A stretch of 64,000 nucleotides of DNA, taken from contig NZ_FOIR01000003.1 of the NCBI RefSeq assembly GCF_900111145.1, positions 372,001 through 436,000 of the forward strand. The letters are read 5' to 3'. This DNA is from Roseivirga pacifica (GTDB lineage: Bacteria; Bacteroidota; Bacteroidia; Cytophagales; Cyclobacteriaceae). The position numbers and the translations under genes were made by a program. Within the stretch, counting starts at the first letter, position 1; every line of letters begins with the position of its first letter. Under the pieces are notes generated by a model, which was not told where the DNA came from, ran no database searches, and saw only the letters and a list, made by a program, of their open reading frames with translations. Below are positions 16,489-25,195 of this stretch, piece after piece.

Positions 16489-17253
16489 GTGTTCTTTATA
16501 CTCTCTAAAATCCTCGCATTTTTTGTTCGTCCGCTCACGTGGATCATAGCCGCACTCTTACTTTCTGTATTCTTAAAAAATCAGCAACGGAAAAAAAGAT
16601 GCTTCTGGATTGGGGTCGGAATGCTCATTTTCTTTTCAAATCAATACATAAGCAATCGCATGATGCTGTGGTGGGAACCTGCACCAGTGCCATTCGAATC
16701 GCTTGAAAAACATGATGTGGCCATAGTATTCTCAGGGGTTACAAAGAGTGATAAAACACCGAATGATCGCGTATATTTTAATAACGGTGCCGACAGAATT
16801 ACGCATACTTTACAACTCTACAATTCTGGCAAAGTGGACCATATTATTGTTTCTGGTGGGCTTGGCTTTCAACAAGCTAATCAGTCACCAGCTGCGGAAA
16901 GACTAAAATCTTTTTTGGTTATGACGGGTGTTCCCGACAGCGCAATCACCGTTGAACCTAATGCACTTAACACTAATGAGAATGCCGTAAAAGTAGCAGA
17001 GATTCTAAATAGAGATTTCCCTAATCAAAAGTACCTGCTAGTAACCTCTGCCTTTCATATGAAAAGGGCCGCAATGTGTTTGAAGAAACAAGGTATTGAG
17101 TTTAGTGAATTCCCAGCTGGATATTTAACAGGAGCACCCACTTTGAACTTTGACGACATTTTTATCCCAAAAGCCGAAGCCATAGAACGATGGGAATCTG
17201 TAATAAAAGAGCTTGTTGGAATGGCCACCTACAAGCTAATGGGCTACATTTAG
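16489..17253 (+). CDS. ElyC/SanA/YdcF-family DUF218 protein
   Basis: 254 residues. Two membrane segments at the N-terminus (about 5-25 and 35-52), then a DUF218 domain: VAIVFSGV, a second block IIVSGGLGFQ, the acidic pair at NALNTNENAVKVAEIL, and YLLVTSAFHMKRAAMCLKKQG. ElyC and SanA influence envelope glycan precursor metabolism in enterobacteria; the chemistry of the domain remains unclear. The start is GTG at 16489, which keeps the first membrane helix. Its stop overlaps the convergent aldehyde dehydrogenase stop by 4 bp. Confidence 0.85.
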   Translation: MFFILSKILAFFVRPLTWIIAALLLSVFLKNQQRKKRCFWIGVGMLIFFSNQYISNRMMLWWEPAPVPFESLEKHDVAIVFSGVTKSDKTPNDRVYFNNGADRITHTLQLYNSGKVDHIIVSGGLGFQQANQSPAAERLKSFLVMTGVPDSAITVEPNALNTNENAVKVAEILNRDFPNQKYLLVTSAFHMKRAAMCLKKQGIEFSEFPAGYLTGAPTLNFDDIFIPKAEAIERWESVIKELVGMATYKLMGYI

Positions 17254-18614
17254 TTCGCTACGATGGTTTTAGCATTTACAAATTCCTTAATGCCATAATG
17301 CGAAAGCTCCCGCCCAAAGCCCGATTTGCCGATTCCACCAAATGGTAACCGTGGATCAGAAGCTGTCATTCGGTTTACATAAACCGCACCCGTTACTATT
17401 TTTCGAGCAACTTCAATTCCACGAGCTTTATCTTCGGTCCATACGGAACCACCTAAGCCAAAACGTGAGTCATTTGCTACTGCAATAGCCTCCTCTTCGT
17501 TTTTCACTTTAATGACAGCAGCAACAGGACCGAACATTTCCTCATCATAAGCAGGCATCCCTTTGGTCACTTCTGTTAAGATTGTTGGTTGAAAAAAGTC
17601 CCCATCAATATCGGCCCTCGTTCCACCCAAATGCGGGGTAGCACCCTTTCGAATAGACCGTTGCACTTGATCTTCTAGCTCATCTACAAACTTAGACATG
17701 GCCATTGGCCCACACTTGGTGGTAGAAAGCATCGGATCGCCCAGCTCGTATGTTTTCATGAAAGCAGTAAAAGCTTCCAAAAATTCATCATATATCCTTT
17801 CAACTACGATAAATCGCTTGGCAGCAATACAGCTTTGGCCACAATTAATCATTCTGGACTGTGCGGCAATTCTGGCTGTTTTAGCAATATCAGCATCATC
17901 TAACACCACAAATGCATCGCTCCCACCAAGCTCCAACACAACAGGCTTAATTTGCTCACCTGCCGTTTTTGCAACCATTGATCCTGCTTTTTCGCTTCCT
18001 GTCAGGGAGACAGCTTTTACCCTATCATCTTCAAGCAGTACCTGTACCTTGTCAGCACCAATTAATAAAGTTTGAAACACGCCCTGGGGAAATCCCGCTT
18101 CCAAGAACACTTCTTCAATAGCCAAAGCACAAAGCGGCACATTAGAGGCGTGTTTTAATAAAGCCGTATTACCTGCCATTATGGATGGAGCCGCAAACCT
18201 AAAAACCTGCCATAGCGGGAAATTCCATGGCATTACAGCCAATGCAACACCCAATGGGTCGAATGACACAAACGCCTCTCCATCTTCAAATTTCAGCTTT
18301 TCGTCCGCTAAAAATTTCTCTGCATGCTCGGCATAATATTCACAAACCCAAGCACATTTTTCTACCTCAGACTCGGCCTCAGAAAAGAGTTTCCCCATTT
18401 CTAAGGTCATCAACTTTGCTAAAGCCGCTTTTTTATTCTTTAGCACTGCAGCCAGCGACATAAACAAATCTGACCTAACCTTAAAGGACTCTACCTTCCA
18501 AGTAGTAAACCTGTCATGAGCCCGTTCCACAGCTGCTTCCATAAACTGGTCGCTATGCGGCTCTAATTCCTGATTGATCTTATAGTTATAGGGGTTAATT
18601 GACTGAATTGACAT
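17250..18614 (-). CDS. NAD(P)-dependent aldehyde dehydrogenase, succinate-semialdehyde dehydrogenase (GabD1)-like
   Basis: 454 residues with the ALDH active site complete: PWNFPLW with N131, E228 in VLELGGSDAF, and the catalytic C262 in NCGQSCIAAKR. The compact length and the GQSC-I-A-A-K-R form match the short NADP-type succinate-semialdehyde dehydrogenases, which oxidise succinate semialdehyde and other aldehydes. ATG at 18614 is chosen; the longer frame starts with TTG. The gene follows the ArsR-family regulator by 40 bp, so both are probably one operon and the enzyme would be derepressed by that regulator's signal. Confidence 0.88.
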   Translation of the reverse strand: MSIQSINPYNYKINQELEPHSDQFMEAAVERAHDRFTTWKVESFKVRSDLFMSLAAVLKNKKAALAKLMTLEMGKLFSEAESEVEKCAWVCEYYAEHAEKFLADEKLKFEDGEAFVSFDPLGVALAVMPWNFPLWQVFRFAAPSIMAGNTALLKHASNVPLCALAIEEVFLEAGFPQGVFQTLLIGADKVQVLLEDDRVKAVSLTGSEKAGSMVAKTAGEQIKPVVLELGGSDAFVVLDDADIAKTARIAAQSRMINCGQSCIAAKRFIVVERIYDEFLEAFTAFMKTYELGDPMLSTTKCGPMAMSKFVDELEDQVQRSIRKGATPHLGGTRADIDGDFFQPTILTEVTKGMPAYDEEMFGPVAAVIKVKNEEEAIAVANDSRFGLGGSVWTEDKARGIEVARKIVTGAVYVNRMTASDPRLPFGGIGKSGFGRELSHYGIKEFVNAKTIVAN

Positions 18615-18654
18615 ATCAGTCAAATTAAGAGGTAATAGAGAGAATAAAAACTAA

Positions 18655-18957
18655 TTAAAAGACGATTACATTAACCTCTTCCAAAATCTTGATAATGCTA
18701 GGCACTTCTCTCATTTTTAGAAAGTAGAATATATTCTTTCCTTCCCTTTTACTTCCAAGAATACCTTTCATTTTCATATTGGCCAAATGGTGAGATGTGA
18801 GCGATTGCTCTAGACCAAGATAAGCTGTAATGTCGTTCACCGACATTTTTTCATTTGCATTGAGCAAATCAATAATCGCAACGCGCATGGGATGCGCGAT
18901 AGTTTTGAGAACAAAGGCGATTTTCTCAACTCTTTCGTGATCAAGTTGCTCTTCCAT
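18655..18957 (-). CDS. ArsR-family winged-helix transcriptional regulator
   Basis: 100 residues starting MEEQLDHERVEK. The ArsR fold is clear: IAHPMRVAIIDLLNANEKMSVNDI, then recognition helix QSLTSHHLANMKMKGIL, then a wing GSKREGKNIFYFLK. The start at 18957 is preferred over the ATG-like frame start at 18990, because the longer form would run through its own operator and -7 box. No CxC metal site nor the C-terminal His/Asp set of zinc sensors is present, so it is probably not a classical metal sensor. It likely represses itself and the downstream aldehyde dehydrogenase. Confidence 0.9.
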   Translation of the reverse strand: MEEQLDHERVEKIAFVLKTIAHPMRVAIIDLLNANEKMSVNDITAYLGLEQSLTSHHLANMKMKGILGSKREGKNIFYFLKMREVPSIIKILEEVNVIVF

Positions 18958-18971
18958 AATAATAGGTTGCT

Positions 18972-19003
18972 CAAATATATGAACATACATTCATATAACC
19001 AAA
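18972..19003 (-). promoter_or_regulatory. Promoter with embedded ArsR-type operator
   Basis: On the minus strand, -33 TTTG (19000-19003) and -7 TATATTTG (18972-18979) are spaced by 20 bp, which matches the Bacteroidetes consensus. The spacer and the edge of the -7 box are covered by a palindrome at 18977-18996 with perfect arms ATATGAA / TTCATAT and a 6-bp centre. This is the form of ArsR/SmtB operators (TGAA-N6-TTCA core). A bound dimer would block RNA polymerase, so the regulator gene at 18957 is very likely autorepressed. Confidence 0.8.
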
Positions 19004-19020
19004 AATTAGGCTTAAATAAA

Positions 19021-19046
19021 ATGGGGTGTCAAAACCGACACCCCAT
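19021..19046 (-). terminator. Terminator of the OmpA/TSP3 gene
   Basis: A 10-bp perfect stem ATGGGGTGTC (19021-19030) / GACACCCCAT (19037-19046) with a 6-nt loop, followed on the minus strand by TTTATTT. It begins about 25 bp beyond the stop codon of the leftward OmpA-family gene. Confidence 0.82.
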
Positions 19047-19069
19047 TTAAATTAACCTGAATTAGAGTA

Positions 19070-20479
19070 CTAAAACTCTATATCTATATGCACACGTCTG
19101 TTTTTAGCTCTACCAGCCGCAGTACCATTATCAGCAATCGGATCTTCCTCACCAAAGCCCTGAGACCTGATTCTATCGGCAGCAATGCCTTTATCTTCGA
19201 GGTATTTCTCTACAGCAGCCGCACGTTTTTTGGAAAGCTCCAAGTTGAAAGCTGCAGGACCAGTATTATCGGTGTAACCACTCAACAATAGCTTATATGA
19301 CGGATTATCGTTCATAATCTTCACTAGGTTATCAAGCGAAGCAAAAGATGAAGACCTCAAAACATCACTACTACTATTAAACTGAATTTCTTTAACGGCT
19401 GTGGTCAACACTTCTCTGATTTCTTCTTTCACTTCAGGACATCCTCTATTAGCCGCAATACCTGCCTCATTCGGACAAGCATCTTCAGAATCCTTAATAC
19501 CATCACCGTCTGCATCAGGGCAGCCATTTAATCCACCAGCAGCATTAGGACACTCATCGTCTTGATCTCTCACACCATCACCATCACTATCGGGGCAACC
19601 GTTCAATGTACCAGCAACAGTAGGGCAAGCATCTTCAGAGTCTTGAACACCGTCACCATCTTGATCAGGGCAACCGCCAAACTGAGCCACACCTGCTACA
19701 TTTGGACAAGAATCTTCCGAATCCTTGATACCATCACCATCACTATCAGGACAACCATTTAAAGTACCAGCATCGTTCGGACACTCATCATCCTTATCCA
19801 AAACACCATCGTTATCAGAATCAGGCCAAGGACACCCTTTGTTCTCAGCAGGACCAGCTTCATTCGGACAAGCATCTTCTTTATCGTAGATACCATCACC
19901 ATCGCTATCCTTTTTGCGTTGTAGGGAGAAAGAAACCCCTAAAGAGTACTGCATGTAATCAGGCGCATCTTGTATGTTCTTTTTATAAGCAGCCTTAAAG
20001 GTGATACTAGCTTTTTCCGTAACCTTTACATCAAAACCCAAACCTAAAGGAAGAGACACATAAGTACCTTCTTCGAACTCTTCATAAAACCCTTGTACAT
20101 TCCCATACCAGTTAACCCCTGCACCAGCAAAAATAAAGGGTGCAAAAACTGATTCCTCCTTCAGTATGTAGCCGTTTGCCAGCTTATAAACAAGTCGTAA
20201 ATCAAGGTCTGTCAGGTTAGCTTCAAAGATGTCTTCATGGATTAACTTACCATAAGAAAATCCAGCCTCTAAATCGAAACTCTTTCCTAAGTATCGATCC
20301 ACACCAACTCTAAAAGCAGAATTATCCAGCTCAAGGAAGTTGAAAAGCCCCTCGTAATATCTGTATTCAAACTTATTATTGGCATATTCAATATTTACCC
20401 ACCACGGGTCGTCAGCCGTCTGTCCGTACGTAGACAAACCAGCGATCATTAATGCTGTAATTAAGAGTAGTTTCTTCAT
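19070..20479 (-). CDS. OmpA-family outer membrane protein with thrombospondin type 3 repeats
   Basis: 469 residues: signal peptide (MKKLLLITALMIAGLSTYGQ) and an eight-strand-like beta-barrel at about 20-190. A run of Asp-rich TSP3 calcium-binding repeats follows at about 193-350, each unit of the form DSDGDGIKDSEDSCPN. An OmpA C-terminal peptidoglycan-binding domain sits at about 365-469 (LSGYTDNTGPAAFNLELSKKRA, then GRAKNRRVHIDIEF). It anchors the outer membrane to peptidoglycan. The DNA coding the repeats is itself repetitive over about 19500-19900, which makes repeat-number change likely. Confidence 0.94.
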   Translation of the reverse strand: MKKLLLITALMIAGLSTYGQTADDPWWVNIEYANNKFEYRYYEGLFNFLELDNSAFRVGVDRYLGKSFDLEAGFSYGKLIHEDIFEANLTDLDLRLVYKLANGYILKEESVFAPFIFAGAGVNWYGNVQGFYEEFEEGTYVSLPLGLGFDVKVTEKASITFKAAYKKNIQDAPDYMQYSLGVSFSLQRKKDSDGDGIYDKEDACPNEAGPAENKGCPWPDSDNDGVLDKDDECPNDAGTLNGCPDSDGDGIKDSEDSCPNVAGVAQFGGCPDQDGDGVQDSEDACPTVAGTLNGCPDSDGDGVRDQDDECPNAAGGLNGCPDADGDGIKDSEDACPNEAGIAANRGCPEVKEEIREVLTTAVKEIQFNSSSDVLRSSSFASLDNLVKIMNDNPSYKLLLSGYTDNTGPAAFNLELSKKRAAAVEKYLEDKGIAADRIRSQGFGEEDPIADNGTAAGRAKNRRVHIDIEF

Positions 20480-20649
20480 AGTTTTGTGTTTTGTGCAATA
20501 AATGTTTGCTTGAATTCTAAAGTAAAATAATAATTTTTTACGAATTTATTTAACTAATCAAAATATATAGAATTGAACATAGAACAGCCAAAAACACTCA
20601 AACCCTTATTACCGGAAAATACATATTAAGAACGGCCATATACATACAT

Positions 20650-21153
20650 ATGATAAAAATCGGACTCATATCAGACACACATAGCTTTTTAGACAAAAAA
20701 GTCTTAGAATATTTCGATTCATGCGATGAAATATGGCATGCTGGGGATATCGGCAACCATGAAGTACTTGATGAACTAGAGGCTTTTAAACCAACTAGAG
20801 GTGTATTCGGCAACATTGATGATAAAACAATTCAAAGCCGAACCATAGAAGACTTAGCCTTCGAAGTTGAAGGTGTAAAGGTTTTCATTACACATATTGG
20901 TGGCAAACCACCGCGCTATGCCAAGGGCATAACAACCAAGCTAAACCAACACAAACCCAACCTGTTTATTTGCGGGCATAGCCATATTCTGAGGGTAATG
21001 CCCGACAAAGAAAGAAACTTAATTTACATGAACCCGGGAGCGGCAGGGCATCACGGTTTTCACCATGTAAGAACACTTTTAAGGTTTGATATTAACAACG
21101 GAAAGATTGAAAACCTTGAAGCAATTGAATTAGGCAAACGCGGAAGGGCATAA
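20650..21153 (+). CDS. YfcE/MJ0936-type metallophosphoesterase
   Basis: 167 residues with all blocks of the calcineurin-like phosphodiesterases: LISDTHSFLD, HAGDIGNHEVLDEL, GNIDD, THIGGKPP and ICGHSHILR. The small size and the order of motifs fit the YfcE/MJ0936 family, soluble phosphodiesterases with dinuclear metal centres and poorly known natural substrates. It is a single-gene unit ending in a strong bidirectional terminator. Confidence 0.92.
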   Translation: MIKIGLISDTHSFLDKKVLEYFDSCDEIWHAGDIGNHEVLDELEAFKPTRGVFGNIDDKTIQSRTIEDLAFEVEGVKVFITHIGGKPPRYAKGITTKLNQHKPNLFICGHSHILRVMPDKERNLIYMNPGAAGHHGFHHVRTLLRFDINNGKIENLEAIELGKRGRA

Positions 21154-21158
21154 AAAAA

Positions 21159-21176
21159 CCCCGACAGTTGTCGGGG
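21159..21176. terminator. Bidirectional terminator between convergent genes
   Basis: Stem CCCCGACA (21159-21166) / TGTCGGGG (21169-21176) with a 2-nt centre. An A7 run precedes it and TTT follows, so it works for the rightward phosphodiesterase gene and, with a full T-tract, for the leftward 95-residue gene. Confidence 0.88.
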
Positions 21177-21203
21177 TTTGAAGTATATCGAGTTGGGAGG
21201 CGA

Positions 21204-21491
21204 TTACTCTTCCTCCTTAGTTTCTTCTTTCTTAGCAACCTTTTTCTTAGGCTTCTCAGCTTTTGGCTCTTCAGTAGCTTCAGTTGTTGCTTCTACTTTT
21301 GGAGCTTCTTCTTTTTTAGCAGCAGCCTTTTTCGCTTTCTTAGGCTCTTCAGTCGTGAATGAAGCTTTCAACTCCTCAGCGTCAACATTTTTCAATACTG
21401 GCTTAGCAGTTAAAGTCTTAATTCTAGCAGTTCTTTTTGCTGATGTCTGCTTATTTCTTCTGGCTTTTCTTTTTAATCTCGTTACTCCCAT
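21204..21491 (-). CDS. Small highly charged protein, basic head and Lys/Glu-rich tail
   Basis: 95 residues. The first 40 are strongly basic and look nucleic-acid binding (MGVTRLKRKARRNKQTSAKR). A short conserved-looking linker follows (TAKPVLKNVDAEELKASF), then about 45 residues of Ala/Lys/Glu/Pro low-complexity tail. The pattern fits a ribosome- or nucleoid-associated protein. It is not one of the known ribosomal proteins that I recognise. It has its own terminator and is divergent from hisS across 156 bp. Function unknown. Confidence 0.75.
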   Translation of the reverse strand: MGVTRLKRKARRNKQTSAKRTARIKTLTAKPVLKNVDAEELKASFTTEEPKKAKKAAAKKEEAPKVEATTEATEEPKAEKPKKKVAKKEETKEEE

Positions 21492-21598
21492 TTTTCAAGG
21501 CCTTTTCTAAATGAGGGGCAAAGATAGTAGTTTGTTTAAAAAATCAGAAACGTTTAGGAAAGATATTTGAAATAATTCTTTGATTTTCCTCCCCGCTC

Positions 21599-21631
21599 TT
21601 TACTCCTTAGCCCTTCTATTTATTAGATTTG
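21599..21631 (+). promoter_or_regulatory. Probable hisS promoter
   Basis: Perfect Bacteroidetes -7 box TAGATTTG at 21624-21631. A weak -33 element TTTA at 21599-21602 lies 21 bp upstream. The hisS start codon is only 16 bp past the -7 box, which implies a very short leader. Confidence 0.45.
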
Positions 21632-21647
21632 CCCAAAATTAAATACA

Positions 21648-23012
21648 ATGGCTCAAAAACCTAGCTTACCAAAAGGAACTCGCGACTTCGGCCCCGCTCA
21701 AATGCTTAAGCGCGACTACATTTTAAACACCATTCGTTCGGTATTTAAAAAGTATGGTTTTATGCCATTGGAAACACCAGCTATTGAAAACCTGAGTGTT
21801 TTAACCGGTAAGTATGGAGACGAAGGAGATCAACTACTCTTTAGAATTTTAAATACAGGAGATTTCTTGAAGAAGACCTCGGCAGGCGACTACGAAGAAG
21901 GCGCAAAAGCACTATCTCCTAAAATTGCAGAAAAAGGGTTGAAATACGACCTTACTGTACCTTTTGCCAGGTACGTGGTGATGAACCGTGGCGAGATCAC
22001 CTTCCCTTTTAAGCGCTATCAAATCCAACCGGTTTGGCGTGCAGATAGACCTCAAAAAGGGAGATATAGAGAATTTTACCAGTGCGATGCTGATGTAGTT
22101 GGTACCGGTTCACTGATTTGCGAAGCAGAATTAATGGCCATAGTAAATGAGGTATACACGCAACTAAACTTTAATGACTATAAAGTTTCGATAAGCAGCA
22201 GAAAGGTACTCGAAGGTTTGGCAGCTCTATGCGAAGTGAGCGACAAATTCACTGCATTTTGCGTGATTCTTGACAAGCTCGATAAAATTGGAGAGGAAAG
22301 AGTAGCCGAAGAACTAAGCACCATTGGGGTAAGCAGCCAAAACCTTGAAAAGTTAAAGGAATTGCTAAATACAACCGGTAGTAACCAAGAAAAGCTAGGC
22401 ACCTTCCGCGAAGCTTTTGTGAATTCTGAAGTAGGTTTAGCAGGGCTTGATGAACTTAGCGAAACTTTCGAGCACCTTAAAGGCCTCAAAGTAACCACAG
22501 ACCAAATCATATTCGACCCAACTTTAGCTAGAGGCCTATCCTACTACACAGGCATTATTTACGAGGTTAAACCAACGTCAATCAGCATGGGTACTATTAC
22601 GGCTGGTGGTCGCTACGATAACCTTACCGGTGTGTTTGGCATGGAGGGTGTTTCAGGCGTGGGCATTTCCTTCGGCATCGATCGTATTTATGATAGCCTG
22701 GAAGAACTTAACCTCTTCCCTGAAACCAATAGTGATATCACCCAAATACTTATTACCAATTTTGACAAGGAATCTGAGGCACATGCACTCGGTATTTTAG
22801 CCAAACTAAGAAGCAAAAACATTAAAGCAGAGATTTTCCCAGAAGCTGCTAAACTTAAGAAGCAACTAAACTATGCCAACAATAAAGGCATAGCACATGT
22901 ACTTATGGTGGGTTCCCGCGAAATTGAGTCGGGCGAATATGTATTGAAAAACATGGAAACCGGAGATCAGCAGACTGCTACTATTGACGCGTTAGCTAAC
23001 CTGCTTTCATAA
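21648..23012 (+). CDS. hisS: Histidine--tRNA ligase
   Basis: 454 residues, class II aminoacyl-tRNA synthetase. It has motif 1 (PLETPAIENLSVLTGKYG), motif 2 with the Arg-Glu loop (RYREFYQCDADVVG), the His-specific block LARGLSYYTGIIYEV and motif 3 GVSGVGISFGIDRIYD. A C-terminal anticodon-binding domain starts at about 360 (TQILITNF). It charges tRNA-His in the cytosol. The length and N-terminal KGTRDFGP are normal for Bacteroidetes. Nothing unusual. Confidence 0.97.
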   Translation: MAQKPSLPKGTRDFGPAQMLKRDYILNTIRSVFKKYGFMPLETPAIENLSVLTGKYGDEGDQLLFRILNTGDFLKKTSAGDYEEGAKALSPKIAEKGLKYDLTVPFARYVVMNRGEITFPFKRYQIQPVWRADRPQKGRYREFYQCDADVVGTGSLICEAELMAIVNEVYTQLNFNDYKVSISSRKVLEGLAALCEVSDKFTAFCVILDKLDKIGEERVAEELSTIGVSSQNLEKLKELLNTTGSNQEKLGTFREAFVNSEVGLAGLDELSETFEHLKGLKVTTDQIIFDPTLARGLSYYTGIIYEVKPTSISMGTITAGGRYDNLTGVFGMEGVSGVGISFGIDRIYDSLEELNLFPETNSDITQILITNFDKESEAHALGILAKLRSKNIKAEIFPEAAKLKKQLNYANNKGIAHVLMVGSREIESGEYVLKNMETGDQQTATIDALANLLS

Positions 23013-23095
23013 CAAGCGCCTCAATCTATGGGGCTGATTGGTTTTATTCATAAGTTTCAACCATATATTGCGTTATAGAACAGAATAAAAACTAA

Positions 23096-24838
23096 ATGCA
23101 AACCAGCTTTCACACAAAGATCAAAAACGCACTTGGCTTAGCTTTGGCATTGATCTCCCTGTGTATTAGCAATACGACTAACGCGCAAATCACCTCTGAC
23201 AAAGGTTGGTTTGAAGTTGACTACAACGCTGGCTGCAACCCGCTTACCATTACAATTACAAATACAGGACTGAACAACAGCACACTCTTTATTGACTTTT
23301 ACGGAGACCCTGACGACCCATATAGCACTGATGGTTTTAGCACCACAATTGCTCCTGGCCAATCAACCTCAAACCAATACACAACACCTGGCAAGTTTCT
23401 AATTCGGGTTGTAGACACTTCAACCCAGTCTAATGATCCAGAGGATAGAATTGATATTCTAGAGGTGGACATCATCTCACCAGCACCAATCGATTTCGAA
23501 ACATATTTATGCACACAAAACAGTGTAAACGTAAAAATCACCAATGGCAACCAAGACTACGATTACTTTGAAATTGACTTTGGAGATGGAAGCCCTCCCG
23601 TTCAAACCACGGCAGGAACCTCCGTAGTATCCAGCGATTACACCTATGCAAACCAAGGCACCTACACCATTACTGTTACAGGAGGGTTTAACAATGGGAA
23701 CAGTGCCAACTGTGCTACCCCCGTTACCGAAACCATTACAACTTTAGAAAGCATAGCCACTCCCCAAATTGAAAGCGTAGTGGTTACTGACGAGACATCA
23801 ATTGAGGTAACCCACAGAGGACTAGACCCTAATGTTTATTATGAATTAGTTTTATTGCGAAATGTAGGCGATATAATTACTGTGAAGCTAGGCACAGGAA
23901 ACTCGTCCGCATTAACAACAACCCTAGTCGACTTCCCCTTTCTAAATACCACGACTGATTTTTATGAAATTTTCTTACTTGGCGCCCCCTTCTGCTCCCC
24001 AACCTACCAAGTACAATCAAATTCAGTTCACTCAATTATATTCAATCTTGGTACTACTTCTGTAGACCAACAGTTTAATACCGAAATGGAGTGGGCGACT
24101 AGCACCCAAAACTTCTCTGGGGCCGAACTACTTTACGCAGATAATCGCGCCCTAATCCAACCACTAAACACAGCGCAAGGCACAGAAACCATATCGTTTG
24201 ACGACTGCACATACCTCTCCCCCATTTACATAGAGAAAATTGAAAATGGAGCTATCTCGAGGAGCATAACCTTAACTCCTTTCGATAACCAAGTTATTAC
24301 ATTACCAGCACCCGTGGCGGCAACGGCCGAATACACAGGAAACGCAATCGATTTGGCTTTTCCAGCCCCTAACTTCCCTTTTACGGCAATAGAAATATTT
24401 GAAAAACAACCCGATGGAAGCTTTAACAGCATAGGAACCAGCAACACCTTAAACTTTACCGACACCGATATTAGTGGCGGCTATTCCGAAGTTTGTTACA
24501 CTTACACCTACACCGATGAATGCGGCAACATTTCTACCACAAGCAGCGAAACTTGTGTAGAGCTAGAGGGCTCATTAAGAATCCCTAATGCATTTTCGCC
24601 CAATGGTGATAATCAAAACGACACATTCACTGTAGGAAATGGTATTTTCATAGACTTTCAAATGCTCATTTTCAACCGTTGGGGTGAATTAGTTTTTCAA
24701 GGTAACGACCCTACTACAGGCTGGAATGGCACCTTTAACGGCAAACCTGCACCAATTGGCGCATACGTTTACAGGATTTCTTACAATAGAGATGGTATTC
24801 CTACCACGGCTAAAGGAACTGTAACATTAATTCGATAG
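23096..24838 (+). CDS. Secreted protein with PKD-like domains and T9SS type B sorting domain
   Basis: 580 residues with a signal peptide (about 1-30, ending in TNA-Q). Ig/PKD-like regions follow; the block YFEIDFGDGSPPVQTT near residue 160 is a PKD-type Asp-Gly turn. The C-terminal 85 residues are a gliding-motility-associated C-terminal domain: RIPNAFSPNGDNQNDTF, then IFNRWGELVFQ, GWNGTFNGKPAPIGAYVYRI. That domain directs export through the type IX system and surface display. It lies between hisS and ybaB; no functional link is visible. Its substrate or ligand is unknown. Confidence 0.88.
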   Translation: MQTSFHTKIKNALGLALALISLCISNTTNAQITSDKGWFEVDYNAGCNPLTITITNTGLNNSTLFIDFYGDPDDPYSTDGFSTTIAPGQSTSNQYTTPGKFLIRVVDTSTQSNDPEDRIDILEVDIISPAPIDFETYLCTQNSVNVKITNGNQDYDYFEIDFGDGSPPVQTTAGTSVVSSDYTYANQGTYTITVTGGFNNGNSANCATPVTETITTLESIATPQIESVVVTDETSIEVTHRGLDPNVYYELVLLRNVGDIITVKLGTGNSSALTTTLVDFPFLNTTTDFYEIFLLGAPFCSPTYQVQSNSVHSIIFNLGTTSVDQQFNTEMEWATSTQNFSGAELLYADNRALIQPLNTAQGTETISFDDCTYLSPIYIEKIENGAISRSITLTPFDNQVITLPAPVAATAEYTGNAIDLAFPAPNFPFTAIEIFEKQPDGSFNSIGTSNTLNFTDTDISGGYSEVCYTYTYTDECGNISTTSSETCVELEGSLRIPNAFSPNGDNQNDTFTVGNGIFIDFQMLIFNRWGELVFQGNDPTTGWNGTFNGKPAPIGAYVYRISYNRDGIPTTAKGTVTLIR

Positions 24839-24862
24839 TTTTACGCTCTAAATGCTACGGAT

Positions 24863-25195
24863 ATGTTCGACATGATGAAAATGATGGGCAAGGTGAAGGA
24901 GATGCAAGCCAAGATGAAAGAAGCCCAGGAAAATCTAGAATACATCAAAGAAACAGGCGAGTCTGGCGCTGGCATGGTAAAAGCCACTGTAAACGGTAAA
25001 AAGCAAGTAGTATCAATCGATATTGATGAGAGTCTTTTAACTAAAGAAGACAAAGAAATGCTGCAAGACCTAACGGTAGCCGCAATTAACAACGCCATGG
25101 AAAAGGCCGATGTAAGCGCTAAAGAAGAAATTAAAAAGAGCACCGAGGGCATTATGCCAAATATTCCCGGCATGGATTTCGGCAACATGTTTTAA
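24863..25195 (+). CDS. YbaB/EbfC-family nucleoid-associated protein
   Basis: 110 residues matching YbaB/EbfC in size and layout. The N-terminus is MFDMMKMMGKVKEMQAKMKEAQENL, followed by the conserved ETGESGAGMVKATVNGKKQVVSIDID and the C-terminal helix. These proteins bind DNA as dimers and alter nucleoid organisation. The stop codon overlaps the start of the next gene (TAATG at 25193-25197), so the glycosyltransferase gene is translationally coupled. Confidence 0.93.
   Translation: MFDMMKMMGKVKEMQAKMKEAQENLEYIKETGESGAGMVKATVNGKKQVVSIDIDESLLTKEDKEMLQDLTVAAINNAMEKADVSAKEEIKKSTEGIMPNIPGMDFGNMF

Noticed and set aside
18958-18990. Upstream ATG at 18990 as the start of the ArsR gene
   Set aside because: It would place the operator and -7 box inside the coding sequence, and the added 11 residues are not family-like.
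19480-19920. Regularly spaced DNA repeats as a CRISPR array
   Set aside because: They are in frame within an OmpA-family gene and encode TSP3 calcium-binding units.
21168-21510. Plus-strand Phe/Ser/Leu-rich frames resembling membrane peptides
   Set aside because: These are antisense shadows of the Lys/Glu-rich tail of the 95-residue gene.
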